A stretch of 64,000 bases of DNA from Rhipicephalus microplus. Its lineage: Eukaryota; Arthropoda; Arachnida; Ixodida; Ixodidae. The number at the start of each line of letters is the position of its first letter. Position 1 is the first letter of the stretch. Both the position numbers and the translations under genes were made by a program. The notes under the pieces were generated by a model. The model did no database searches, was not told the origin of the DNA, and was given only the letters and a program-made list of their open reading frames with translations. Below are positions 46,113 to 56,944 of this stretch, piece after piece. The stretch covers positions 95,559,239 to 95,623,238 of the forward strand of contig NC_134705.1 of NCBI RefSeq assembly GCF_043290135.1. The letters run 5' to 3'.

Positions 46113-48166
46113 TTGGCCACTCTGGTGCAGTATCTGGCCCCTACCTCCCACATGCATACGTCAAATAACTCACGGCCCTCAGTTCCCAGCAGCTGCGAAG
46201 CAACTGATTATGGCGGCGGTCAGATCTGCAACGCAGCAGAAGGTGCTAAGAATCTCTGGACTACAGGCCGCCTTTGGAACCTGAACTTGGCAACGTTTAA
46301 CGCTAGAACCTTATCTAGGGACGAAAATCTAGCTGTACTATTCGAGGAGCTAGATGGTGTTAAATGGGATATAATAGGGCTCAGTGAGGTTAGGAGGACA
46401 GATGAGGCCTATACTGTGCTACAGAATGGACACGTCCTTTGCTATCGGGGCTTGCCAGACAGACGAGAACTGCGAGTGGGGTTGCTAATTCACAGAAACA
46501 TAGCTGGCAACATAGAGGAATGCTATAGCATTAATGAAAAAGTGGTAGGTATTGTAATTAAACCGAATAAAAGATACAAGATGAAGGTAGTACAGGCTTA
46601 CGCGCCTACATCCAGCCATGATGACGCTTCAGTTAAAAGCTTCTATGAAGACGTGGAATCGGCAATGAGTAAGGTAAAAACACAGTATACTATAGTGATG
46701 GGCGACTTTAATGCAAAGGTAGGGAAGAAGCAGGCTGGAGACCAGGCAGTAGGAGAGTATGGCATCGGCAATAGAAACGCCAGAGGAGAGCTACTAGTAG
46801 AATTCGCAGAACGCAATAATTTGCGGATTTTGAATACTTTCTACCGAAAACGAGAAAACCGCAAGTGGACATGGAGGAGCCCTAATGGCGAAAATAAGAA
46901 CAAAATAGACTTTATAATGGCTGCACACCCAGGAATCGTGCAGGATGTGGAAGTGGTTGGCAAGGTACGATGCAGTGACCATAGAATGGTATGGTTTCGA
47001 ATTCGCCTAGACTTGAAGAAGGAACGACAGAAACTGATACGCAAAAAGCCAATCAATGAGCTATCACTGAGAGGGAAAGTACAGGAATTCAGAGTGTCGC
47101 TGCAGAACACGTACTCGGCTCTTAGTGAGGAAACCAACCTTAGCGTAGATACAATGAATGATAGATTAACGAGTATCATTAGGGAGTGTGCAGTGGAAGT
47201 TGGAGGCAGGGTAGTTAGACAGTACACTGGCAAGCTTTCCCAGGAAACGAAGAACCTAATTAAGAAGCGTCAAAGCATGAAAGTGTCAAGTACAACAGAC
47301 AAAATAGAACTGGCAGAGCTTTTAAAATTGATTAATAGGCGTAAAGTATGCGATGTAAGAAGGTATAACATGGAGAGAATTGAACACGCTCTGAAAAACG
47401 GAGGAAGCGTCAAAACATTGAAGAGGAAACTTGGGATAGGCAAAAGTCGGATGTATGCACTAAGGGACAAAGGAGGCAAAATAACTACCAATATGGATAG
47501 GATAGTTAAAATAGCGGAAGAGTTTTACAGAGATTTGTACAGTAGCCGAGACAACCACGACCTTAATACTAGAAGAACTAGCAGTAACCCAGATGACACC
47601 CTACCAGTAATGATACATGAAGTCAGAAAAGCTTTGGAGAGCATGCAAAGAGGCAAAGCTGCTGGTGAGGATCAGGTAACATCAGATCTGCTGAAAGATG
47701 GAGGACAGATTGTGTTAGAAAAACTAGCCACCCTGTTTACGAGGTGTCCCCTGACGGCAAGGGTACCAGAGTCTTGGAAGAACGCTAACATCATCTTAAT
47801 ACATAAGAAAGGAGATGACAAGGAATTGAAGAATTACAGGCCGATCAGCTTGCTCTCTGTAGTATACAAGCTATTTACAAAGGTAATCGCTAACAGAGTA
47901 AAGAAAACACTATAATTCAATTAACCAAAGGAACAGGCAGGATTTCGAACAGGCTACTCAACAATTGACCACATTCATACTATCAATCAGGTAATAGAGA
48001 AATGCTCAGAGTATAACCAACCACTATGCATAGCCTTCATAGCCAACCACTATGCATAGCCTTCATAGATTACGAGAAGGCGTTTGATTCAGTAGAAATA
48101 TCAGCCGTCATGCAGTCACTGCGGAATCAGGGCGTAGATGAAGTATATATAAACATTCTGGAAGAA
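46113..48166 (+). pseudogene. RTE-like ORF, part 1: APE endonuclease and RT start
   Basis: Open from ATG 46113 to TAA 47913-47915 (600 codons), and homologous beyond it. Endonuclease about residues 57-310: NLATFNARTLSR, IIGLSEVRR, VVQAYAPTSSHDD, IVMGDFNAKVG, NKIDFIMAAHPG and CSDHRMVW hold the expected Asn, Glu, Asp and His residues. The RT start is RGKAAGEDQVTSDLLKDGG, IILIHKKGDDKELKNYRPIS. After the stop the sequence continues as KEQAGFRTGYSTIDHIHTIN and DYEKAFDSVE (motif A, about 48068). A second TAA lies at 47922-47924. A 26-bp tandem duplication (48017-48042 and 48043-48068) also shifts the frame. It would nick target DNA and prime reverse transcription; this copy cannot make a full RT. 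Confidence 0.82.
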
Positions 48167-48333
48167 TGTTGAGACTCACACCGCGCTGGAATTAAACACA
48201 CAAATAAAAGACACACTGAAGCACAGGTAGGACACACACGAGCGCGAACTAACAACTGTTTATTCGATGGAAATGTGACACACACATATATAGGTTGAAA
48301 GGAGAGAAAAAGAAGAAAAAGAAAGAGCGTGAA
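48167..48333. repeat. Penelope left inverted arm
   Basis: TGTTGAGACTCACACCGCGC ... AGAGCGTGAA; reverse complement of 49687-49853. It is the 3' end of the element on the minus strand. Confidence 0.9.
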
Positions 48334-48394
48334 CATGCGCACTGCCCACCAAGATAAAGCGCCCATCAGTGCTAATCAAATCCAGCCTTGTCAA

Positions 48395-49663
48395 CTATCT
48401 AAAATGTCTACGTAAAAAAGTATATTCATTGTTTGACAAATGAATAGATGGCACACTAACACATTTGTCCTCACCAAACCTGCGCATCATGAAAGCTTCA
48501 ATGATTTCTCTTTCCCTTTTGTCTTCTGATCTGGATAAAACAATGGTCTTTTCAAAGTTCGGCTTACAATGACACTTCATGCAATGGGTAGCTAAGTTAC
48601 TGGGGTGACTGATTTGCTTGCAGTTATAATCATGCTCGCGTAAACGTGAGTTAAGGCACCTACCAGTTTGCCCAACGTACCAATTTCCGCAAGGCAAAGG
48701 AGTACCATATACAACATTTGTTTCACATGGAACAAATTTGTTAACATGCCTAACCGAACATATGTGGTTGTTCCCTTGGTTGCCGCTGTTTACTTGGTGA
48801 CAAAGCGAAATTAATTTGTGAGGTGCCGTAAAGGTCATGGGTATGCCATGCCTACTTGCAATTTTTTTCAGTCCATGCGAAATGCCGTGAACGTAAGGCA
48901 TAACAATAGGCCTCTCCTCTGGCTTCTCTTTTATTCCTACGTTCGTGTTGTGCGTGCTGCCGATGGTTTTTAAAAGCCTCTCGGCCAAGGCTGTGATTAA
49001 GGCATCAGGGTAATCACTGTCCCTAAGTCTATCAATCTGCTTCATCAAACTACGTGCAACCATGTGGTCACACGACTTTTGGCAGCTGTTTAACATGCAC
49101 GCATATGCAACACTTCTTTTCACAAGCTTGGAGTGACCCGAGCTGTAGCTTAACAAACTTTTATCACCTCTAACGTCATATTCCCAGCACATGTGTCCCT
49201 CACCTTGCGAAATCATGATGTCTAAAAACTTTATGCCAGAACTTGTGGGCAACTCGTAAGTGAAATCAAGACCACGAAATGTTGTTTTAAACATCGCGAC
49301 AAAAACTTCGGGTTTTATGTTGGCACATTTCGACCTAGGGAAACATAATAAAAAATCATCAACGTAGCGGAAACATGCCACAACGCCGTACCCTTGCAAT
49401 CGGGGTTGCAATTCACGATCTCCTTTCGCCATGTACAAATTCGATAAGATCGGCGCCAAGCACGAGCCGATGCAGATACCGTCGTTCTGAACAAAAATGG
49501 ATCCATTGAATTCCACGTACAATGACTGAAGGTAAAGGCGCAGCAAATCCAGAAAACTACGAACACTAATCCCACACTCGTTTTGAAATCTGACAACCCC
49601 GTAAGTGTCAATGCCTTCCTGCACCGTAGTAATGGCCTCAGTTTGTGGGATGTTGTAGTACAT
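48395..49663 (-). CDS. Penelope-like RT plus GIY-YIG endonuclease, 422 aa, N-terminus missing
   Basis: The frame is open on the minus strand from RASIDVKDMYYNIP (RT motif A; the first ATG here is 49663). RT: GICIGSCLAPILSNLYM (motif B region), CFRYVDDFLLCF (catalytic YVDD, about residue 98), GIKFLDIMI. A linker with KKIASRHGIPMTF and a Cys/His pattern (CHQVNSGNQGNNHICSVRH, about 285-305) precedes the GIY-YIG domain: VVYGTPLPCGNWYVGQTGRC, NSRLREHDYNC, ATHCMKCHC and a conserved Glu in REREIIEAFMM. It ends at TGA/TAA 48395. The normal start and RT fingers are missing since the inverted arm joins at about 49675. It would nick DNA and copy its RNA; by itself it lacks the RT N-terminal part. Confidence 0.88.
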   Translation of the reverse strand: MYYNIPQTEAITTVQEGIDTYGVVRFQNECGISVRSFLDLLRLYLQSLYVEFNGSIFVQNDGICIGSCLAPILSNLYMAKGDRELQPRLQGYGVVACFRYVDDFLLCFPRSKCANIKPEVFVAMFKTTFRGLDFTYELPTSSGIKFLDIMISQGEGHMCWEYDVRGDKSLLSYSSGHSKLVKRSVAYACMLNSCQKSCDHMVARSLMKQIDRLRDSDYPDALITALAERLLKTIGSTHNTNVGIKEKPEERPIVMPYVHGISHGLKKIASRHGIPMTFTAPHKLISLCHQVNSGNQGNNHICSVRHVNKFVPCETNVVYGTPLPCGNWYVGQTGRCLNSRLREHDYNCKQISHPSNLATHCMKCHCKPNFEKTIVLSRSEDKREREIIEAFMMRRFGEDKCVSVPSIHLSNNEYTFLRRHFR

Positions 49664-49686
49664 GTCCTTGACGTCTATAGACGCTC

Positions 49687-49853
49687 TTCACGCTCTTTCT
49701 TTTTCTTCTTTTTCTCTCCTTTCAACCTATATATGTGTGTGTCACATTTCCATCGAATAAACAGTTGTTAGTTCACGCTCGTGTGTGTCCTACCTGTGCT
49801 TCAGTGTGTCTTTTATTTGTGTGTTTAATTCCAGCGCGGTGTGAGTCTCAACA
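49687..49853. repeat. Penelope right inverted arm
   Basis: TTCACGCTCTTTCTTTTTCT ... GAGTCTCAACA; one mismatch to the left arm (GTTCACGC against GTTCGCGC). It abuts the truncated RT directly. A further 41 bp (49854-49894) has no partner on the left. Confidence 0.9.
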
Positions 49854-49894
49854 ATGTTCAACCAACTAGCCCCCACTCTTGCCCTTTTAACCGT

Positions 49895-50779
49895 CATTCT
49901 GGAAGAAATCTACAGGGGATCAACTACTGCCATAGTGCTTCATAAATAAAGCAACAGAATACCAACAAGAAGGGTGTAAGGCAGGGCGACACAATCTCCC
50001 CAATGCTATTTACCGCGTGCTTACAGGAGGTTTTCAGAAGCCTAGAATGGGAACAGTTAGGGATAAGAGTTAATGGAGAATACCTCAGTAACCTGCGCTT
50101 CGCCGATGATATTGCATTGCTGAGTAACTCAGGGGACGAATTGCAACTCATGATTACGGAGTTAGACAAGGAGAGCAGAAAGGTGGGTCTTAAAATTAAT
50201 CTGCAGAAAACGAAAGTAATGTACAACAACCTCGGAAAGGAGCAGCGCTTCGAGATAGGTAATAGTGCACTTGAAGTTGTAAAAGACTATGTCTACTTAG
50301 GGCAGGTAATAACCACAGAGCCTAACCACAAGATTGAAGTAACTAGAAGAATAAGAATGGGGTGGAGTACATTCGGAAAGCACCCTCAAATTATGACAGG
50401 TAGATTGCCACTATCCCTCAAGAGGAAGGTATATAACAGCTGTATCTTGCCGGTACTTAGCTACGGAGCAGAAACCTGGAGACTTACAAAGAGGGTTCAG
50501 CTTAAATTGAGGATGACGCAGCGAGCAATGGAAAGATAAATGGTAGGTGTAACCTTAAGAGACAAGAAGAGAGCAGAGTGGATTAGGGGACAAACATTGA
50601 TTAAGGATATCATAATTGAAATAAAGAAGAGGAAATGGACATGGGCCGGGCATGTAGCACGTAGACAGGATAATCGATGGTCATTAAGGGTAATTAACTG
50701 GATTCCCAGAGAAGGGAAATGGGTCAGGGGAGACAGAAGGTTAGGGGGGCAGATGAGATTAAGAAGTTTGCGGGTATAA
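49895..50779 (+). pseudogene. RTE-like ORF, part 2: RT core and thumb
   Basis: Continues from 48166 after removal of the Penelope element. EGVRQGDTISPMLFTACLQE (motif B, about 49974) is followed by LRFADDIALLSNSG (catalytic FADD, about 50095), INLQKTKVM, DYVYLGQVI, RRIRMGWSTFGK, CILPVLSYGAETW, then a stop TAA 50537-50539 after RAMER. The same frame goes on with MVGVTLRDKKRAEWIRGQT and WTWAGHVARRQDNRW, the C-terminal block typical of RTE elements. The segment near 49920-49975 is frame-disturbed. The 3' UTR is short and ends in the GATGAT tail near 50860-50876. Confidence 0.82.
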
Positions 50780-50876
50780 ATTGGCAGCAGCAAGCACAGG
50801 ACCGGGTTAACTGGTGGAACATGGGAGAGGCCTTTGTCCTGCAGTGGACGTAGTCCGGATGATGATAATGATGATG

Positions 50877-51080
50877 ACCATCATCGAAATGGCCACGAGC
50901 GCTAAAAGTCGTAGGTGGCTAGATAGATAGACACGCTCAAAGTGGCTGAAGATCGCTAAGAAATGCTTCGCTATTAATAAAATGCCGCTCGCATCTTCCC
51001 ACGCGAAGAACTCGAGTAAATGCGGCACAGAAAGGTGGGGGTCTCGCGTGAATGTTGCGTAATTGGGTATGGTTTGGGAA
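50877..51080. repeat. Right end of monomer repeat, copy B
   Basis: ATCGAAATGGCCACGAGCGC to TTGCGTAATTGGGTATGG matches 42650-42840 in copy A. This is the far side of the RTE insertion. Confidence 0.82.
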
Positions 51081-54000
51081 TTCTGCATAGCCATTTCGCC
51101 TTTATTATTCTTATTTTTCAAATGAAGCAGGAGCGTTGCTTTCAACGAGTCGTGGGATGCTGATGCTGGGTTGAAGGTCCGGTTGCTTCTATCACCTCTA
51201 CTCAAGTCAAGCAAAGCGCTAAGTCAAGCGAACGCCATGTAAAAACACCCTTGACTGAATTTTACACGCAAAATTCAGTACCTACATATAGTATGTGGCT
51301 AGTGAACAGATTTGCAGCTCTTGCAGTTGGTTCGTACTAGCAGACGCTGACTGCGTCGGCCTTGCGAGGCGAAAGAGAGAAGGGGAGGGGCGATAGTTGG
51401 CACAAGACGCGAGCATGCGCAGGGGGGGGGGGGGGGGTGTAGACGACACCGCCCACGTCGGACGTGACTATAAAATTCTCACATATTAAATAAGCAAGTA
51501 TTTCAATCAATTTTACCTAGTTACTTTCCCATAACCTCATTTGCAGCAAATTAAACCACTCTATCTAAGCACCAGCTTTAGGATGACGACTAATCCCGAG
51601 AGGTGACTACCCAGGTGTTCACAATGAAGGAGAGCTCATTCTATGTGATACCTAGATGCCTTTACTTTGAATTAGGCCGCGGCATTCCAGCAAACAATCC
51701 CGCCAGTCACTGACCGTGCCGAAAATAGCGGCTTTATACGGCCAGACGTAAAACCTATGCACGTCATTATGCTGATACTAAGTCATTAGCGGTGGTTGCT
51801 TCAGCACCAGAAGCACTTTCTCTCCCGGGTGGACCTGCGTTTGATTCCCCCAAGACATCAGAGCCTCGTTCGCTCTTCCTCCACCATTTTCTCTCCCTCG
51901 TTTTTTCAGGTAGCTTTTATTTCTCGTAGGAGCGCTTACCGAGAATAATTTCCTAATTGAGAACCCCAGATTAGCGACTGAGTGTGGCGAGTCATGCAGT
52001 TTAATAACTCCAAATAAAAGAACGCAAGATAAGAAATCAGCCGTTCAGGGTTGCACGTAGGAGCCATGACTTTAGATAATCATTTCACAAGAGAATAACG
52101 TCAATTAACACACTGGATAAATAACTAAAATTCATTCGTTGTAATAGGTGTATGTATAAACTACGAAACAAATAAAATAAAGGGTAAGATCGCAACCCAC
52201 GTTCACAAAAATTATGGACCGTTTCCCCGAAGGGAACCCTGATGGAATGTGAAGCAGCAGCGGTGTGCACGGCGTTGACGCGGTTGAAACGGGTGTGGAT
52301 GCGGGTGCTGGAAGAACAGTTTGAAGTGAAACTCAGTGTAGTGTTCACTCGAGTAAACGTTTCTTTGGAGCACAAAGACACGGAAGGCGGGTTGGGTTTT
52401 ATGTAACTTTCGTCGCAGATAAACAAGACGAAAGGGTAGACAGATTCGTTGACGCGCCCACAGCAGCCGTACGGACGCAGCCTGCGAGCCATTAGCAATG
52501 GCAGGCCACGTGTGTACGGATGGCTGCTGCGGACGCACCACTAAATCTTTTTAGTGTTCCCACTCGACATGTGGTCGAGCGTTGCGGGCGGTGGAGAGGA
52601 TTAAGTGAGTTAAAAGTCTGTTGCATGTGTGTGGAGGAGCAAGAAGCTACTGCGGGTGAGAGAGAGAGTGACGTCTACGTGGCGCCGCCACTTGACCTAT
52701 TGGCACAGGTTTAAAACCTGTGGCAAGTGGGTTGTGCGGACTCACGGGACAGCGTTACACAGACTAGCCAAAGAGCTGCTGCGAATCTAAAAAAAGCAGA
52801 GAATATAGAGCGTCGGAACAAGGTGCTTTCTTCTATGTAGGTTGCATCCTTAACCTTTTTTCAATACGATCTAACTAACCCTTCAACACACTCTTGAAAA
52901 CAGATCGGTTTGCCCTGACGCTTCATATCGAGATCTCATTTGGTGGTTTCTTAGTACCTAAGCGTAGGGCTCAGTAACACACGTTGAAATGTTGATAACA
53001 TTATTCAGGGGCCCCAATAGACTGCAGACAGCTGATGGCTAGCTACTCAACTGTACGGAAATGTTGGCACAACTTTGCACATCTTACATGGTTTAGGAAG
53101 TCTTGCCTAAACCGTGGCATAGTGATTCTTGGTGGAATGGAAGAAGGCACCTAATTTCTGCCTACCTCGTGAGTGACACGGCGCATTGCCTTCTAGGGGA
53201 TGGGATAAGGGGATGAAAAATAATGGTAGAAGGAGAAAGATATAGAAGACGGAGCACTGGCCACACACGAGTGATGAAAGAGGAGAGAACATACAGGAAA
53301 GATAGGGGACACGGTCCAAAGATTTCGAGGGCGGGGCACCACTCAGCGATAGCTGCACGGCGTCAGGAGATCGTGGACGGTGGGCCGATTGACGAGAGCT
53401 ACCTTGGCGTCGCAGATCGCTGGCAGCACAACCGCTGAGTACGGAATGCAGCGAGCAAGTCCCTAAACGGCTTGAGAAGGCTTGCATGACTTTTGTAACG
53501 TGCCTCACCTCCCTCTCTTTCATCATCGGTGAAGTCCCGCACGCTCGGAGTTACCGCTGCATCGCGAGCGGGCTCTTAGGTGACGCGAGTGCCGCGTGCC
53601 TCGTACATGGCCTCCGAGATGGTGGACGCCCGCATCTCGGAGACTGTGCCTCGTATCTTGCGCTTCGTATGCTGCTCATTAGGTGGCGTTAGCTTGACAC
53701 CATCTTCACTCATGTACGCAAACGGAATTAAGGCACGTAAGGAGAGCTCCCTGCTCCTGCCAGCCTTAAAAACTCACAGGGTCTCTTATGCAATCACCAA
53801 AGACCATTCACAGGCCAGAAGCCTTTAGAGGGAGGGCGTCTTTTCGGTCCAGCTAAATTTGATGGGAGGCGTGATTACCCTTACACCACTTGAGCATCCC
53901 TCCCTCTCTATCCTCTCAACGCCGACGCAAGCAGCGTCTGCTCGTTCCCTCCCATTTCTCCACTAGGCATCCCTCTCAGCAGCGCTTACAAGCCCATTTC

Positions 54001-54225
54001 GCATGCGCGTTTTCTTCTATCTCCCTCCTATTCAACACTTCCCTCTCTCGAATCGCAAAGCCGGCACAGACAGTATCTGACCACACCACCTCCCTCTCCT
54101 CTGGGCATCCCTCCCGCTGGCTTTTACATCCACAATGAACATGCTCGTACCCTCCCCTATTTATTGCGATAGCAAATATATGGACACTCTCGGCTGACTT
54201 TCGCCGCCGGCATCAGCGTCGATTT
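51081..54225. other. Unassigned sequence
   Basis: No gene recognised. Notable only: a run of 16 G (51422-51437), a perfect palindrome ACAGGTTTAAAACCTGT near 52706, and pyrimidine-rich sequence at 53880-54120. Open frames at 52085-52540 and 53107-53530 (minus) show no domain that I know. Confidence 0.4.
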
Positions 54226-54234
54226 CATGCACTG

Positions 54235-54266
54235 TATAAGTATACGTATACGTATACGTATGTATG

Positions 54267-54333
<67 letters not shown>
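54235..54333. repeat. (GTATAC)n and (TA)n microsatellite
   Basis: GTATAC-type palindromic units at 54235-54265, then about 33 TA units to 54333. Frames across it are artefacts. Confidence 0.92.
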
Positions 54334-54337
<4 letters not shown>

Positions 54338-54418
54338 CGGAAAAGACTGCGACGCACAGAATCGAACGTGGGACCTCCACGTCGTGAGTGTGAGGTGTTA
54401 ACCACGAAGCCACCGAGG
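54334..54418 (-). repeat. tRNA-derived SINE head, minus strand
   Basis: On the minus strand: TGGCTTCGTGGTTAACACC (A box), CCTCACAC (an anticodon-like CAC as in tRNA-Val), and ACGTTCGATTC (B box, complement at 54359-54369), then the unit runs straight into (TA)n. No CCA-end fold typical of a working tRNA was found. It is a SINE or tRNA pseudogene; the dinucleotide tail fits a SINE. Confidence 0.65.
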
Positions 54419-56944
54419 AATTTTTTTTCTCTATTGGACACCGATAGTTACCTCCTTGTACATTCAAACGGCAAGCTATTCATATCTTCCCCTTATCACT
54501 GTTGGCGGGAATCTCGGGGGGAGTGGGAACTATCGTGTTTTCAGCATTATCAGCAAGATGGCACAGGGAGCGCGTGGCGGCTTTCATCTCTCACGCCCAC
54601 TTTGTCCCACGTGGAGAATAAGGAATCTTGATTGCGCGCCCTTATCTTGCAGTGAGGAGAATCGTACGTCTTGGCTAGCCTTTGTGTTTTGTCGGAACGA
54701 TTCTGTTGTAGTTAGCGGGCGCACAAAGATCACTGCAAACGTTGCACAGTTTCCGTTTGCGAAAAGGGCGTGCTTTTCAGACACAGGGAAGTAACAACTG
54801 AGACGCCTATTCGGGTTCATCTGTTCCTGTGAGTACGTTTCGTGCGTCATTTGTGTGTGAGAAACGCGGGGCACGTTTCTTTCTGCTTGCCATTCTGCGC
54901 GTGACCTTCCAATTCGTTGCTATCGCGTTCATTGCTATGCCTTTGCGGCGAAGCTGTGACTTTTTCTTTTCTCCTATGCTCTCGCTCTTTTACCTCGCAA
55001 CGCCGACGAAGGCAGCATCTGCTGTTTAGAAAGAAAACACTTTGTTATACACAGTAGATCGGCAGTTTGGGCTTGGTGGCTTCAGGTGGTGGCACCGAGT
55101 CCCTGGACTCAGACTGCATCCTCGGACTGGCGGACAACCCAGAGCTGGGCGTTCAGCTCCAAGCTATGGAGTGCCGCCGTAGCGGTGCCAACGAGGAAGG
55201 TCCCCGGCGGTTCCTGCAGGTGGGGCTACAGCGAAAACAAGCGAGCTCGAGGATACCTGTGGTCTATAATTCACAGCCGCTATAGGCGCATTGCGATCGG
55301 CCGCGTTTTCACGACAATTTTGGTTGGAACATTTTCAGAGCATGTTGCTGAGCAATGCTCGGTGCCCACATGATTTACATGTAGCGGTGGGCTAAAGTTT
55401 ATTTACACTATGTACATAACACAAAAATTTCATGTCATTCCAGTAATAACGGCACATACAGATCGGCACATTATGTACCACGTCAAACATCACTACATTG
55501 CAATGAAGACATCTTTGCTCTAATATACATGATAATGTTGGCACTGATGTACAAAGAAACAATGCAATATCATGATAAGATTGTTCTGTGCCGCTCTTTG
55601 ATGATACATCAGTAATATAAAATACCTATCCTAGTTTTATACTTTACGTTAGAAAATAGGTGTGACACTGGCCTACCGATGTGTAAAAGCGTTTGGCTGT
55701 AATAGAAACTACGCACCCAGGAAAGCTTGAGCCCATCACTCATTCATTGAAAGAGCACTTGCGAACATATTTTCCTAAAATTAATTGAAGGAGTCTGTGC
55801 CTCTGCAATCGTTCAGTCACCATGAATATGATAGGTAGTGCATGGTTTTGCCTAGTCTTCATCCTTTCGGCTTCGAAGTCATTTGAGTCTTCGTTCATTG
55901 TTGTGTTTTGGTTTTGTTTGGAATAAGAGAACTAATTGTTGTGAACTCTTGAGCCTATTAAAATCTTGATCACTATATTTTCAGTTTTAAATCACTATTT
56001 CACTAACCACCACATTCCGAGGCTGACAATGTAAGATCTCCTCAAGTACTCAATTTAGTGGCTATTGAATTATTTATAGAATCCCAGGTCATTTCGAGTA
56101 TTCTTATTTTAGTAAGAGGAAAAAAATTATTGCTGCAACACGCCAAATGTATATTCGAAGAGTTGTTCCCTCGAAAGCTGTGGCTTTACCTAAGGGCTAA
56201 ATTCATTAGCCAGACGAAAATAACTTGTGCAATTACTCGCTTCACCTCATTCCCGGGGTCTTATTTGCATTCTTCACGGTTATTTATTTTCTTTTATGTA
56301 CGTTGTCTCCCACATCACAGCCACTTTAGTGAACACTACCGGCACTTGGGTTGGCGGGAGATCTTCGATTAACGTTGTCGTCTAAAGAGCCACTGATGTT
56401 ATTCCCACTCGAACAGAACCGCTTATCTTATCAGTGGCACACGTCCTCGGACCAATGGTTCTTTTCTCCAGGAACCCTCCCTGGATAATATAAAAGATCC
56501 GTGGTGCTGAGCAGATTAGCAAGATTTTGAAAAATTTGAGAAACGAGCTAAAGTGTGTCGATAGCTCACGAGTCGACACTAGTTTTTTTCTAGGTAGAGA
56601 GGCGAGAAATTGGCACGATTTCTGCCTTTGAATGTTAAATACAAAATGAGAAAAAAGTAAAATATGTTGCTTCTGGTTCTAGCAGGAATAGTGAGTTTTC
56701 TGTTATTATAAATGGTCTACGATTATGACAGTTTCAGGAATTACAAGTCTCATACGGATAAATATTTCGCCCTGAAAGCACGCACGCTCAAGCAGATTAA
56801 GAAAAACGCTGCGCGAGTCATTTCTTGGGATCCACTCATTCTCTGCACTCAATCAGCGCTGAATAAAAAAGGAAAAGCGATCAAGTTTTCTCTATTTCTC
56901 TTTTTATTTTCTGAATAAAAGCGTTCACTCAATTTTTTTATACT
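54419..56944. other. Unassigned sequence
   Basis: No recognisable domain or terminal repeat. The short open frames at 54456-54794 and 55067-55373 lack motifs and codon support. Confidence 0.4.

Larger units (their letters stand above)
48167..49894 (-). mobile_element. Penelope-like element, 5'-truncated, with inverted terminal arms
   Basis: 1,728 bp between CATTCTGGAAGAA copies (48154-48166 and 49895-49907), a 13-bp target duplication inside the RTE RT. Arms of 167 bp, 48167-48333 and 49687-49853, are reverse complements with one mismatch that I can see. The right arm extends 41 bp further than the left. The body holds a minus-strand ORF with RT and a GIY-YIG endonuclease. Inverted terminal pieces plus 5' truncation are known for Penelope-like elements. 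Confidence 0.88.
44751..50876 (+). mobile_element. RTE-like LINE with tandem 5' units and tRNA-like segment, split by a Penelope element
   Basis: It is inserted in copy B of the monomer repeat between ACCATCA (44744-44750) and ACCATCA (50877-50883), a 7-bp duplication. Inside: about 240 bp, two diverged about 541-bp units, a tRNA-like stretch (45911-45997), an A-run (46012-46022), a leader, an endonuclease-RT ORF from 46113, the Penelope insertion at 48167-49894, the rest of RT, and a short 3' end with the RTE-like GATGAT tail (50858-50876). The order and the 3' end (GGAGAGGCCTTTGTCCTGCA, then GATGATG) fit RTE/BovB-type LINEs. Whether everything from 44751 moved as one unit is inferred from the duplication. 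Confidence 0.75.
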
